From assembly GCA_964419935.1 (NCBI GenBank), contig CAYQQJ010000022.1, forward strand, positions 1 to 56,069: a stretch of DNA of 56,069 nt. The letters are read 5' to 3'. The stretch comes from CAYQQJ01 sp964419935 (lineage in GTDB: Bacteria > Pseudomonadota > Gammaproteobacteria > Pseudomonadales > Cellvibrionaceae). Each line of letters begins with the position of its first letter. Position 1 is the first letter of the stretch. The position numbers and the translations under genes were made by a program. A model generated the notes under the pieces. It saw only the letters and a list, made by a program, of their open reading frames with translations, searched no databases and had not been told where the DNA came from. Positions 25,621 through 34,448 of this stretch are shown here, one piece after another.

Positions 25621-26142
25621 ATGAAGCACGACACAAAAGAACGTTATGGTACCGTTTCGCGGATCTTTCATTGGGGTATGGCGGTGCTGATTGGCTGGCA
25701 ATTGTTGAAGCTTTTTGATCGCATCAATGATGGCGAACATTGGGTGGGGCAAACCCTCGTGCCCTGGCACCTGTCCATAGGTACATTACTGTTGCTGTTG
25801 GTGGTGCTGCGCATCGTCTGGGCGGCGAAACAAAAGAACCATCGCCCTGAACAGGAGCCGACCACCGCGATGCTGGTAAAAGCCGGTCACGGCCTGCTTT
25901 ATCTGGCCATGCTGCTGATGCCGATCACCGGCATTATGTACATGGTGGGCAGTGGTTATGGGCTTACCGCCTTTGGTATTCAGTTGGTGGCCGAGGGCGA
26001 AGAAGTCCCCTGGATGGTCAGCGTCGGCAGCCTACACTCACCTATTGCCTGGATACTGCTGATCATGATCCTCGGTCACATCGGTATTGCGCTGCTGCAC
26101 CATTTCGTGAAGAAAGACGACGTCATGCGCCGCATGGTGTGA
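25621..26142 (+). CDS. cytochrome b561 family protein
   Basis: A four-helix di-haem membrane protein of 173 residues that moves electrons across or within the inner membrane, commonly from quinol. Haem ligand His candidates are in RIFHWGMAVLIGWQ, LVPWHLSIGT, VKAGHGLLYLAML and SLHSPIAWILLIM. The start ATG at 25621 has GAGG 9 bases upstream; a GTG at 25612 is in frame but overlaps that site. Its electron acceptor cannot be read from the context. Confidence 0.9.
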   Translation: MKHDTKERYGTVSRIFHWGMAVLIGWQLLKLFDRINDGEHWVGQTLVPWHLSIGTLLLLLVVLRIVWAAKQKNHRPEQEPTTAMLVKAGHGLLYLAMLLMPITGIMYMVGSGYGLTAFGIQLVAEGEEVPWMVSVGSLHSPIAWILLIMILGHIGIALLHHFVKKDDVMRRMV

Positions 26143-26341
26143 TCGTCGACCTCAGAGATGTCCCCAGTGCTATGTCACATTTTTGATCTCCATCTCCGAA
26201 GAACATAACTGCCTTGAGCCCTAACGCGTTTCATGTTGCAATACGCTTGTTCCGACCGGGAGCCTCTGATCGACTCTCTGGGTCGGGTTAAGCGGTACAT
26301 TGGATAAAACTTTATGTTAGGGAATATATTAAGGGACACCT

Positions 26342-26848
26342 ATGAACAAAATAATTACGCTTCTACTCGCTGTTTCACTCTCCACTGTTGCCCAGGCAGC
26401 TGATCTTTCCAAAACCGACAAAGTGGAAAAGCTCTTTGTATTGATGGAAACGGACAAGATGATGGACACCATGTATTCGCAAATCGAAGGCATGGTGGTC
26501 GGTATGGGACAGCAATTGGGCATAAAGGAAGGCGAACAGGAAATCTTTGACGCTTATATGGCCGACGTGATGAAAATCATGAAGGAAGACATGTCATGGC
26601 AGAAAATGAAGAAGCCGCTGGTGGACGTCTACACCAAACATTATTCCGAGGAGGAACTGGAAGGCATGCTGGCGTTCTTCAGCAGTGATGTGGGCAAGTC
26701 CATGACCGAGAAAATGCCTGCGGTCATGCAGGATTCCATGGTTATATCGCAGTCGATGATGCAAAGTATATTGCCCAAGATTCAGCAGGCCGCTCAAAAT
26801 ATGGAGAAAGAACTCGCGGCTGCACGGGAAGCTAGCGCTGATCACTAA
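26342..26848 (+). CDS. DUF2059 periplasmic protein
   Basis: The 168-residue protein has a clear Sec signal peptide (MNKIITLLLAVSLSTVAQAA, cleavage near 20). The remainder is helical with the DUF2059 features: VEKLFVLMETDKMMDTMYSQ, then VDVYTKHYSEEELEGMLAFF and SSDVGKSMTEKMPAVM. Function is unknown across the family. It is Met-rich, which is common in the family. The 200-base spacer upstream (26143-26341) shows no gene. Confidence 0.88.
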   Translation: MNKIITLLLAVSLSTVAQAADLSKTDKVEKLFVLMETDKMMDTMYSQIEGMVVGMGQQLGIKEGEQEIFDAYMADVMKIMKEDMSWQKMKKPLVDVYTKHYSEEELEGMLAFFSSDVGKSMTEKMPAVMQDSMVISQSMMQSILPKIQQAAQNMEKELAAAREASADH

Positions 26849-26965
26849 TTGAGTTTGTGAGCGGATACTCGGTAACTAATATCTGAGGCTTCGACCCTGA
26901 TGATAAACTCAATGGTTGCATTCGAAAGATCAACCGAATAAACACTTGTAAACAAGGAGAGAATA

Positions 26966-27175
26966 ATGAGAAGTGGAACACTGGTAGGTATCATCGGCGG
27001 CGTCGCCGGTCTTGCGATCGCGGTTTATTTTACCGCAGTGCCCGTCTTTTCGGCTCTGGCTGCTGGTTCTGGTATCAGTACGGGAAGCATCGGCGCCTTG
27101 CTCGGCATCGGCCTGGGCGCTTCTGGTGCCATGCTGGGTGTTATCTGCCACCGGCGCAATAACCACAACGCCTGA
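26966..27175 (+). CDS. small glycine-rich membrane protein
   Basis: The 69-residue protein is not recognised. It has two hydrophobic helices (about 5-30 and 40-62) rich in Gly, Ala and Ile, and a short basic tail with Cys, His and Arg (GVICHRRNNHN). A strong AAGGAG ribosome site 7 bases upstream of the ATG supports translation. It is probably an inner-membrane protein. Confidence 0.7.
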   Translation: MRSGTLVGIIGGVAGLAIAVYFTAVPVFSALAAGSGISTGSIGALLGIGLGASGAMLGVICHRRNNHNA

Positions 27176-27269
27176 AGCGCTGGCGGGCTCATCGCCCGCC
27201 AGAGTCGACGGGTTATGTTGCAGTAATGCCCGCACTAATTGACTCAAACTAAGGAACTCTGGAACTATT

Positions 27270-27656
27270 GTGATTTTCAAGTTGCGGCTGACATCAGAGG
27301 ATTTCGCGATCGAATTCCAGTCAACGTTGTCGGCCTTGCGGCTTGAGTTGAGTCAGGCGTTCCGGGATTTTAAGCGGGAGCGCCCCGGGGTGGGGGCAGT
27401 GCTCGAGGTTTATCATGCCGTCCATGGCTGGAACCGAGTGTGTGTCGATCATCAGTACCCTATTATTGATAATCCGTTTAGTCTGAATTTCGTCATGCTG
27501 CGACGAGGAGTTCGCGCCACTTTGGCTGAGTGCGATAACTGGCCGACTGAGGAGCAGAAGGCGCAGCACAAGAGGGAGCTGCTGGCCAGGGAGCGGGATG
27601 AATTGGCGCAGCAGCGGCGAAAGAGTTTTGCGGTTGTTTCACAGTCTCTCGAATGA
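27270..27656 (+). CDS. hypothetical protein
   Basis: A 128-residue hydrophilic protein that I do not recognise. It starts at GTG 27270 behind AAGGAAC, at a long spacing. It contains a mixed alpha/beta N-terminal part (KLRLTSEDFAIEFQ) and a strongly charged C-terminal helix (EEQKAQHKRELLARERDELA) that could be a coiled coil. No signal peptide is present. It is convergent with nrdJb, 51 bases away. Confidence 0.6.
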   Translation: MIFKLRLTSEDFAIEFQSTLSALRLELSQAFRDFKRERPGVGAVLEVYHAVHGWNRVCVDHQYPIIDNPFSLNFVMLRRGVRATLAECDNWPTEEQKAQHKRELLARERDELAQQRRKSFAVVSQSLE

Positions 27657-27707
27657 AGTTTTTAGGCACTCATCCTGCTCGCCCTTTGCCACCAACCGCT
27701 ATTTACT

Positions 27708-28370
27708 CTAGCCGCACTTCGAATCACCACAACTCAAACAGGTTTTACAACCGTCCATCACAATGGTCGCCTTGGTGTGACACTTCAGGCATAAACCGGC
27801 GCTGGCTGGGTAGCCGTCGTCAGTGGTGGTCACGCTGTGTCGCTCGTCGTATTCCTTGCGTTTTTCTGCCAGCACTTCCTGCTGTATTTTGTTGAGCCCT
27901 TCGGGCTTGAGCAAGCCAATGCTGTGCATGTGCTTTTCAATGGCGTCGCCAATCTCGGCGACCAAGGACGGCATGAAGCGGCCGCCACTTTTGAAATAGC
28001 CGCCCTGGGGGTCGAACACCGCTTTGAGTTCTTCCACCAGAAAGGTGACGTCCCCGCCCTTGCGGAACACGGCGGAGATGACCCGCGTCAGTGCTACCAC
28101 CCACTGGAAGTTTTCCATGTTCTTCGAGTTGATGAATATCTCGAAGGGGCGACGCAATTCATGATCCGTGCCTTCGTTAAGCACTACGTCGTTGATGGTG
28201 ATGTAAAGTGCGTGTTCCGATAAAGGCGTTTTGATTTTATAAGTGGCGCCGACGAGTGTTTCGGGCCGCTCGAACTTTTCGTGCATCTGCTCGATGCTTT
28301 CTTCTACCGGGTCAGCGGCTTTCTTGACCTGCACACCGGTAATTTTCTGATTAATGACCGTCACGGACAT
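27708..28370 (-). CDS. nrdJb: B12-dependent ribonucleotide reductase, second polypeptide
   Basis: The 220-residue protein is the C-terminal half of a class II reductase that is split in two genes, as in Pseudomonas (NrdJa/NrdJb). Visible features are TYKIKTPLSEHALYITINDV, RPFEIFINSKNMENFQWVVA, ALTRVISAVFRKGGD (the TSCPD-type domain), and a C-terminal Cys-rich zinc/redox segment CLKCHTKATIVMDGCKTCLS with SCGDSKCG. The start at 28370 has AAAGAGG before it; a longer frame to 28748 is the shadow of nrdJa. It lies 13 bases after nrdJa. Confidence 0.92.
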   Translation of the reverse strand: MSVTVINQKITGVQVKKAADPVEESIEQMHEKFERPETLVGATYKIKTPLSEHALYITINDVVLNEGTDHELRRPFEIFINSKNMENFQWVVALTRVISAVFRKGGDVTFLVEELKAVFDPQGGYFKSGGRFMPSLVAEIGDAIEKHMHSIGLLKPEGLNKIQQEVLAEKRKEYDERHSVTTTDDGYPASAGLCLKCHTKATIVMDGCKTCLSCGDSKCG

Positions 28371-28383
28371 TGGTATAACCTCT

Positions 28384-30522
28384 TTAATATTTTCCGTAGT
28401 AACCTTCTTTGAGCGCGTCGAACAGATTGGCCGCCGTGTGAATTTCGCCGTCGTATTCCACCTGCTCATGGCCCTTGAGTTCGACGCGGCTGCCATCGGC
28501 CAGGTCAAACTGGTAGGTGGTGTTTTCCAAATCCTCCTGTTTAACCAGAACCCCTTGAAAAGCTTCCGGGTTGAAGCGGAAAGTGGTGCAGCCCTTGAGG
28601 CCTTTTTCATGGGCGTAAAGGTAAATGCTCTTGAACGCCTCGTAGCCGTATTCCGTGGGCACATTGATGGTTTTGGAAATCGAGGAGTCCACCCACTTTT
28701 GTGCCGCGGCCTGAACGTCCACATGTTGCTCGGGTGTGATCTGATCACTCACCACAAAATAGTCCGGCAGGCCGTTTTCACCTTCTTTGGGATTGGGTTC
28801 TGCGGTGGAGTCAATCAGTTCGCGATAGCGCAGCAGTTCATAGGAAAAGACATCGACCTTCTCCTTGGATTTACGGCCGGCGCGAATAATATTGCGCGAA
28901 TAGTGGTGGGCGAAACTCGGTTCGATACCGTTGCTGGCGTTATTGGCCAGAGACAGTGAAATGGTTCCCGTGGGCGCAATGGAGCTGTGGTGAGTAAAAC
29001 GGCAGCCGTGGGCTTCGATGTCCTTCACCAATTCAGGATCTTCTTCGGCCAGCTGTTGCATGTAGCGGCTGTAGCGCGCGAGCAGCACCCGCCCGCTGAG
29101 TTTGTCATCCAGTTTGAAGTCGCGTTTGAGTGCCGGCCGCTTGTTGAGCAATTCCGTGGTCACAGCGAACTCCTCATCGAACACTGGAGCGGGGCCTTTC
29201 TCTTTGGCCAGAGCCACACCTTCGCGCCAGCCGGCCAGTGCCAGCTCCTTGCTCACTTGTTCAGTAAACGCGATGGACGCGGGGCTGCCGTAGGGAATGG
29301 TGAGCATGGTCAGAGCAGAGCCCAGACCGAGGAAGCCCATGCCGTGGCGGCGTTTGCGGAATATTTCCTGTTGCTGTTCTGGCAGCGCCAAGCCGTTGAT
29401 TTCCACCACGTTGTCCAGCATGCGGGTGAACACCGCGACCAGGCGGCGGAACTTGTCCCAGTTGAAGCTGGCTTTCCTGGTGAAAGGATCGTCGATAAAG
29501 CGGGTCAGGTTAACCGAGCCCAGTAGACAGCTGCCATAGGGCGGCAGAGGTTGCTCCCCGCAGGGATTGGTAGCGCGAATAGTTTCGCAGAACCAGTTGT
29601 TGTTCCACTCGTTGACCCGGTCGATCAGGATGAAACCGGGTTCGGCATAGTCGTAGGTGGAACGCATGATCTGGTCCCACAGCTGCCGCGCCGGAATTTT
29701 TCGATAGATCCGGCAGGCCACGTCGCCCTGATCATTGCGCACATAGTCCCCTTCCAGATGATTCAGGGAGCGCCAGACGCAATCATTTTCATCAACGGTA
29801 TCTTTTTCGCTGGTGGATATTGGAAAAGACAGGGGCCACACCGCGTCGGCTTTCACCGCTTGAATGAACTCGTCGGTAATCAGCAGTGACAGGTTAAATT
29901 GGCGCAACCGCCCATTTTCACGCTTGGCGCCAATAAACTCCGGCACATCCGGGTGGTGTACATCAAAGGTAGCCATTTGCGCACCGCGGCGGCCGCCGGC
30001 GGAGGAAATGGTGAAACACATTTTGTCGAACACGTCCATGAACGACAGTGGCCCCGAAGTCTGCGCACCCGCGCCGGCGACATAGGCACCCTTGGGCCGC
30101 AAGGTGGAGAATTCATAACCGATGCCGCAGCCGGCTTTCAGCGTCAAACCGGCTTCGAGGTTTTTCTCCAGAATGCCGCGCATGGAATCTTCGATGGTGC
30201 CGGATACGGTGCAGTTGATGGTGGAGGTGGCGGGCTTGTGCTCCCAGGCGCCGGCGTTGGAGACAATGCGTCCGGCGGGAATGGCGCCGTGAGTCAGTGC
30301 CCAGAGAAACTCCTGCTGCCAATGATCCCGCTTTTCCGGCTGCTCCACCGCGGCCAGGGCGGTGGCCACTCGCCGCCAGGTTTCGCCGACGCTCCCGTCC
30401 AGGTTTTCCCCCGCGCTGTTTTTCAGACGGTACTTCTTATCCCAGATATCCAACGAGGCGGGCTGCAGGCGGGCGAGATCTTCCGCCGCATGGGCAGCGG
30501 CGGCGTTATTGACGGGTTTCAT
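28384..30522 (-). CDS. nrdJa: B12-dependent (class II) ribonucleotide reductase catalytic protein
   Basis: NrdJ makes deoxyribonucleotides with adenosylcobalamin and needs no oxygen, fitting a micro-oxic lifestyle. The 712-residue protein has SCG-type and finger-loop motifs: GAGAQTSGPLSFMDVFDKMC, the active-site loop NPCGEQPLPPYGSCLLGSVN, and HHSSIAPTGTISLSLANNAS. The C-terminal part stops before the TSCPD and zinc-binding region, which is supplied by nrdJb. Two NrdR boxes lie directly upstream, so it should be repressed by NrdR when dNTP/ATP levels are adequate. Confidence 0.95.
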   Translation of the reverse strand: MKPVNNAAAAHAAEDLARLQPASLDIWDKKYRLKNSAGENLDGSVGETWRRVATALAAVEQPEKRDHWQQEFLWALTHGAIPAGRIVSNAGAWEHKPATSTINCTVSGTIEDSMRGILEKNLEAGLTLKAGCGIGYEFSTLRPKGAYVAGAGAQTSGPLSFMDVFDKMCFTISSAGGRRGAQMATFDVHHPDVPEFIGAKRENGRLRQFNLSLLITDEFIQAVKADAVWPLSFPISTSEKDTVDENDCVWRSLNHLEGDYVRNDQGDVACRIYRKIPARQLWDQIMRSTYDYAEPGFILIDRVNEWNNNWFCETIRATNPCGEQPLPPYGSCLLGSVNLTRFIDDPFTRKASFNWDKFRRLVAVFTRMLDNVVEINGLALPEQQQEIFRKRRHGMGFLGLGSALTMLTIPYGSPASIAFTEQVSKELALAGWREGVALAKEKGPAPVFDEEFAVTTELLNKRPALKRDFKLDDKLSGRVLLARYSRYMQQLAEEDPELVKDIEAHGCRFTHHSSIAPTGTISLSLANNASNGIEPSFAHHYSRNIIRAGRKSKEKVDVFSYELLRYRELIDSTAEPNPKEGENGLPDYFVVSDQITPEQHVDVQAAAQKWVDSSISKTINVPTEYGYEAFKSIYLYAHEKGLKGCTTFRFNPEAFQGVLVKQEDLENTTYQFDLADGSRVELKGHEQVEYDGEIHTAANLFDALKEGYYGKY

Positions 30523-30542
30523 GAGCTTCTCCAGATTCGAAA

Positions 30543-30589
30543 CACAACATATGGTAATCCAAATAAAAAAGAATACAACATATGGTTAG
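30543..30589 (-). promoter_or_regulatory. tandem NrdR boxes upstream of nrdJa
   Basis: Two near-identical palindromic sites (minus strand ATTACCATATGTTGTG and TAACCATATGTTGTAT) are centred on CATATG at 30550.5 and 30581.5. Their spacing is 31 bases, three helical turns, the spacing known for NrdR pairs. They lie 20-70 bases before the nrdJa start. Confidence 0.85.
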
Positions 30590-30633
30590 GTCGAACCGGG
30601 CACGAACTACCGCCAACCGCCCCTGCGCTACGG

Positions 30634-31602
30634 TTACTGAATGTTTTCTTCGTCGCCGAAGCGACCTTCAAACAGCGCGCTGGACAGGTACCGCTCCGCG
30701 GAATCCGGCAATACCACTACGATGTTCTTGCCCTTGTATGCCTCCTGCTGGCTCACGCGCAGGGCCGCGACCACGGCAGCACCGCTGGAAATCCCGCACA
30801 GAATCCCCTCCTCCTGCATAAGCCGGTGAGTCATTTTCATGGCATCGTCGTTGGTCACCTGTTCCGCCTGATCAACCAGGGACAGGTCCAGATTCTTTGG
30901 AATAAAACCCGCGCCCAAGCCCTGGATCTTGTGCGGTGCGGGCGTGAGGGATTCGCCCTTCATGGCCTGGGTAATCACTGGCGAGTCGCTGGGTTCCACG
31001 GCAATAGACGCAATGGGCTTGCCACGAGTATTGCGAATATGACGGATTACACCGGTGAGCGTGCCGCCGGTGCCCACGCCGGATACCAGCACATCAATCT
31101 GGCCGTCGGTGTCTTCCCAGATCTCGGGGCCGGTGGTGGTTTCATGGATTTTGGGGTTGGCGGGATTATCGAACTGTTTCGGCTGAAAGTATTTGGATGG
31201 ATCCGATTGTGCAATTTCCTCGGCCCGGGCAATGGCGCCGGGCATGCCCTTGGGCGGCTCCGTCAAAACCAGCTGGGCGCCCAGTGCCTTCAACACCTTG
31301 CGTCGCTCCAGGCTCATGGATGAGGGCATGGTCAATATCAGCGGGTAACCCCGGGCTGCGGCGACGAACGCCAACGCAATACCGGTGTTGCCGCTGGTGG
31401 CCTCGATGATGGTCATGCCCGGCTTCAACGCGCCGCTGCGCTCGGCCTCCCACACCATGGCGGCACCGATACGGCATTTGACTGAATGGCTGGGGTTGCG
31501 GCCTTCAATCTTGGCCCAAATGGCGGCACCGTCGTTGACGCGATTCAACTTTATCAACGGGGTTCTGCCGATGGACAGGGAGTTGTCTTCAAAAACGTTC
31601 AC
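30634..31602 (-). CDS. cysK: cysteine synthase A (O-acetylserine sulfhydrylase)
   Basis: PLP enzyme making cysteine from O-acetylserine and sulfide. The 322-residue length matches CysK. Present are IGRTPLIKLN, the PLP-lysine region (NPSHSVKCRIGAAMVW, Lys in the SVKxR motif), ATSGNTGIALAFVAAARGYP, VSGVGTGGTLTGVIRHIRNT and GISSGAAVVAAL. The start is the GTG at 31602 (VNVFEDNSLSIGRTPL) behind AAGGAGAG. A longer ATG-initiated frame to 31704 lacks a ribosome site and conserved sequence. It is upstream of nrdJa but separated by the NrdR boxes. Confidence 0.94.
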   Translation of the reverse strand: MNVFEDNSLSIGRTPLIKLNRVNDGAAIWAKIEGRNPSHSVKCRIGAAMVWEAERSGALKPGMTIIEATSGNTGIALAFVAAARGYPLILTMPSSMSLERRKVLKALGAQLVLTEPPKGMPGAIARAEEIAQSDPSKYFQPKQFDNPANPKIHETTTGPEIWEDTDGQIDVLVSGVGTGGTLTGVIRHIRNTRGKPIASIAVEPSDSPVITQAMKGESLTPAPHKIQGLGAGFIPKNLDLSLVDQAEQVTNDDAMKMTHRLMQEEGILCGISSGAAVVAALRVSQQEAYKGKNIVVVLPDSAERYLSSALFEGRFGDEENIQ

Positions 31603-31712
31603 AAAATCTCTCCTTAAAAGATGTTTGAAGCTGTGTTTAAAGGTGTATTGGAACACGCGGAACCTTCGTCGAACTATTGCCTCGCAGAATAAGGTGGAAA
31701 ACAACCTGTAAC

Positions 31713-31726
31713 TTGATCGGCGTCAA
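31713..31726 (+). promoter_or_regulatory. Fnr/Anr-like box between cysK and the P450 gene
   Basis: TTGATCGGCGTCAA matches TTGAT-N4-ATCAA with one change (A to G). Centred at 31719.5, it would place a class II start near 31761, 22 bases before the P450 ATG. It could also act on divergent cysK. Confidence 0.6.
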
Positions 31727-31782
31727 ACGCCGAGATCATGAAGTTCGTAAAGTCATATCTCACACTATCAAAAGGCTTACCA

Positions 31783-32937
31783 ATGAACGACTATCATGAG
31801 CCCGACTGGGATCCCCGTTCTGAACAAGTGCTTCACAACCCGCTGGCAGCCTGCGATGACATGCGCCGCCGGTGTCCGGTAGCCTACAGTGAATATCATC
31901 AATGGTCACTGTTTCGACACGCGGATATCAGCCGGGTGCTGTTGGACCACAAAAATTTCAGCAACGCGGTTTCCGTTCATTTGTCGGTCCCCAACGGCAT
32001 GGACCCGCCGGAACACACCCCCTACCGCAAGTTGATCGAGCCCTTCTTTGACGCGGAGCCGATGGCCGCATTCGAGCCCCGCTGCCGGGAGCTTGCGCGC
32101 GAACTGGTGGACGCATTGTCGCGGCGCGGGAGCACTGAATTCATCAGCACGTTCGCCCAGACATTTGCGGTGAAGGTTCAGTGCCTGTTTCTGGGATGGC
32201 CGGACGATATGCAGAAGTTATTGCTCGAGTGGTCGCTCAAGAACCAGGCTGCGACGCTGGCGCAGGATCGCGCGGTACTCGCCCGGGTTGCGGAAGAGTT
32301 TGCGGGTTATATTTACCGTTTGCTGGAAAGCCGCCGCAATGCCGGCGATGCCGCACCGGACGATGTCACCACGCAGCTGTTGCGCGCGCAGGTAAACGGC
32401 CGGCTGCTCAGTGACGACGAAATCGTCAGCGTTCTGCGCAACTGGACCGCCGGTGAAATCGGCACCATCGCCGCCTCTGTCGGTATTCTGGTACATTTTC
32501 TGGCGGAGCATCCGGACCTTCAACAGGAGCTGCGCCAGCAGCCGGAGAAATTGACCGAAGCCATTGACGAGATACTGCGCATCCACGGGCCGCTGGTGTC
32601 CAACCGGCGCCTGGCAACTTGTCCGGCAGACATTGGCGAACGGCACATCAATGCCGGTGAGAGAGTCTCGGTGCTGTGGGTATCGGCAAATCGGGATGAA
32701 CAGGTATTCGAGGAGCCGGAGAGCTTTCGCTGGGGCCGTGATCAGAGCAAGAACCTGCTTTACGGAGCCGGCATTCATGTCTGCCCAGGCGCACCGCTGG
32801 CGCGTCTTGAGTTGCGAGTGGTAATGGAGGAGTTGCTGGAACGCACGAAAACCATTGAGCTCTGGCCGGAGACGGCTCCTGTGGGGGCCGTCTATCCAGC
32901 CAGCGGTTTCAGCAGTCTCCATGTCAGGGTTGAATGA
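31783..32937 (+). CDS. bacterial cytochrome P450
   Basis: A soluble 384-residue P450 monooxygenase. The haem-binding loop reads LLYGAGIHVCPGAPLARLEL, with the axial Cys in place, and Tyr replaces the usual Phe at the start. The K-helix ExxR is in EAIDEILRIHGPLVSNRRLA and the I-helix motif is TAGEIGTIAASVGILVHFL. The I-helix reads AGEIGT rather than AGxxTT, an unusual oxygen-binding groove. The start at 31783 (MNDYHEPDWDP) is chosen because family members begin here. No ferredoxin gene is adjacent, so the redox partner and substrate are unknown. An Fnr-like box precedes it. Confidence 0.92.
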   Translation: MNDYHEPDWDPRSEQVLHNPLAACDDMRRRCPVAYSEYHQWSLFRHADISRVLLDHKNFSNAVSVHLSVPNGMDPPEHTPYRKLIEPFFDAEPMAAFEPRCRELARELVDALSRRGSTEFISTFAQTFAVKVQCLFLGWPDDMQKLLLEWSLKNQAATLAQDRAVLARVAEEFAGYIYRLLESRRNAGDAAPDDVTTQLLRAQVNGRLLSDDEIVSVLRNWTAGEIGTIAASVGILVHFLAEHPDLQQELRQQPEKLTEAIDEILRIHGPLVSNRRLATCPADIGERHINAGERVSVLWVSANRDEQVFEEPESFRWGRDQSKNLLYGAGIHVCPGAPLARLELRVVMEELLERTKTIELWPETAPVGAVYPASGFSSLHVRVE

Positions 32938-33005
32938 AGATGCTGATTCCGATGGTCGCAATGTCAACACCGGCTTCGAATGAACTGGTGTTGAGCAGAA
33001 CAGGC

Positions 33006-34352
33006 TTAGATGACGCCGAATGCCAGCATGGCTTCAGCTACCCGGCGGAAGCCGACAATGTTGGCACCGAGTACGTAGTTACCGGGCGAGCCGTATTCTT
33101 CGGCAGTGTCGTGGCAATCTTGATAGATGCCGCGCATGATTGCCTGCAACCGCTGCTCGGAGTGCTCGAAGGTCCAGGCGTCACGGCTGGCGTTCTGTTG
33201 CATTTCCAGTGCGGAGGTCGCAACACCGCCGGCGTTGGCGGCCTTGCCGGGTCCGTAAGCAATGCCCGCTTCCATGAAGCGCTTCACGCCCTCTGGTGTG
33301 GTGGGCATGTTGGCGCCTTCGCTGACTGCCACACAGCCGTTCTTGATCAGGGTGACCGCCGAGGTTTCATCGAGTTCATTCTGGGTTGCGCAGGGCAGGG
33401 CCACATCGCAGGGAATGTTCCAGATGTTGCCGCCACATTGATATTCCGCCTGTGGATGTTCTGTAACGTAAGCATCAAGGCGCGCGCGCTTGACTTCCTT
33501 GAGGTGCTTCAGCGTCTGCAGGTTGATACCGTTCTTGTCATAGATCACGCCGTTCGAGTCCGAACAGGCGACCACTTTGGCACCCAGCGCCTGCAGCTTT
33601 TCAATCGCATAAATTGCCACGTTACCGGACCCGGACACGACGCAGGTCTTGCCGTCGAGGGACTGGCCACGGGTCTTCAGCATCTCCTGGGCGAAAAATA
33701 CCGCACCGTAACCGGTGGCTTCCCGGCGTACCAGGGCGCCGCCCCAGGCCGGGCTCTTGCCGGTCAATACGCCGGACTCATAGCGGTTGGTAATGCGCTT
33801 GTACTGGCCAAACAGGTAGCCGATTTCGCGGGAGCCAACGCCTATGTCGCCAGCGGGCACATCGGTCATCTCGCCAATGTGGCGGTAAAGCTCGGTCATG
33901 AAGCTCTGACAGAAGCGCATAACTTCGTCATTGGAGCGACCTTTGGGGTCGAAATCGGACCCACCCTTGCCGCCGCCGATCGGCATGCCGGACAAGGCGT
34001 TTTTGAAAATCTGTTCAAAGCCGAGGAATTTGATGGTGCCAAGGTACACCGAGGGGTGGAAGCGCAAGCCGCCTTTGTAGGGCCCCAGGGCGCTGTTGAA
34101 ACCGACACGGAAGCCACGGTTGATGTGGACTTCGCCCTTGTCGTCCTGCCAGGGTACGCGGAAGATAATCTGCCGTTCAGGTTCGCAAATGCGTTCGATG
34201 ATTTTCTGTTCAGCGTATTCTGGATGTTTTTGCAGCACAGGGCCGAGGGTTTCAACAACCTCTTTTACGGCCTGATGAAACTCATGCTCACCCTGATTAC
34301 GCTGAACAACTTCCTCGAAGATCGCGGTCACTCGCGTGTTGACGTCTCGCAT
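33006..34352 (-). CDS. gdhA: NADP-specific glutamate dehydrogenase
   Basis: GdhA interconverts 2-oxoglutarate plus ammonium and glutamate. The 448-residue hexameric-type enzyme has the substrate-site region GPYKGGLRFHPSV, the catalytic-Lys motif PIGGGKGGSDFDPKGRSNDE, GSREIGYLFGQYKR and the nucleotide-binding SGSGNVAIYAIEKLQALGAK. The start at 34352 (MRDVNTRVTAIFEE) has GAGGAG before it. It is transcribed alone and converges with the P450 gene. GdhA of this size is typical of Gammaproteobacteria. Confidence 0.96.
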   Translation of the reverse strand: MRDVNTRVTAIFEEVVQRNQGEHEFHQAVKEVVETLGPVLQKHPEYAEQKIIERICEPERQIIFRVPWQDDKGEVHINRGFRVGFNSALGPYKGGLRFHPSVYLGTIKFLGFEQIFKNALSGMPIGGGKGGSDFDPKGRSNDEVMRFCQSFMTELYRHIGEMTDVPAGDIGVGSREIGYLFGQYKRITNRYESGVLTGKSPAWGGALVRREATGYGAVFFAQEMLKTRGQSLDGKTCVVSGSGNVAIYAIEKLQALGAKVVACSDSNGVIYDKNGINLQTLKHLKEVKRARLDAYVTEHPQAEYQCGGNIWNIPCDVALPCATQNELDETSAVTLIKNGCVAVSEGANMPTTPEGVKRFMEAGIAYGPGKAANAGGVATSALEMQQNASRDAWTFEHSEQRLQAIMRGIYQDCHDTAEEYGSPGNYVLGANIVGFRRVAEAMLAFGVI

Positions 34353-34401
34353 TGGGACTCCTCTAAATGGTCTTAAATAGTGCAAAGGGGCACCATTAAA
34401 G

Positions 34402-34441
34402 TGCGGTTTGGCCCAAATTGCAATCTTGAGACCAAACCGCA
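34402..34441 (-). terminator. terminator of the azurin gene
   Basis: TGCGGTTTGG and CCAAACCGCA form a perfect 10-bp stem, followed on the minus strand by CTTTAAT. It lies just after the azurin stop. Confidence 0.65.
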
Positions 34442-34448
34442 GAGGAGT

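Noticed and set aside
29899..31323. 474-residue plus-strand open frame across nrdJa and cysK
   Set aside because: It spans two real genes on the other strand and shows no domain.
32934..34376. 480-residue plus-strand open frame across gdhA
   Set aside because: It is the antisense shadow of gdhA, which has clear catalytic motifs on the other strand.
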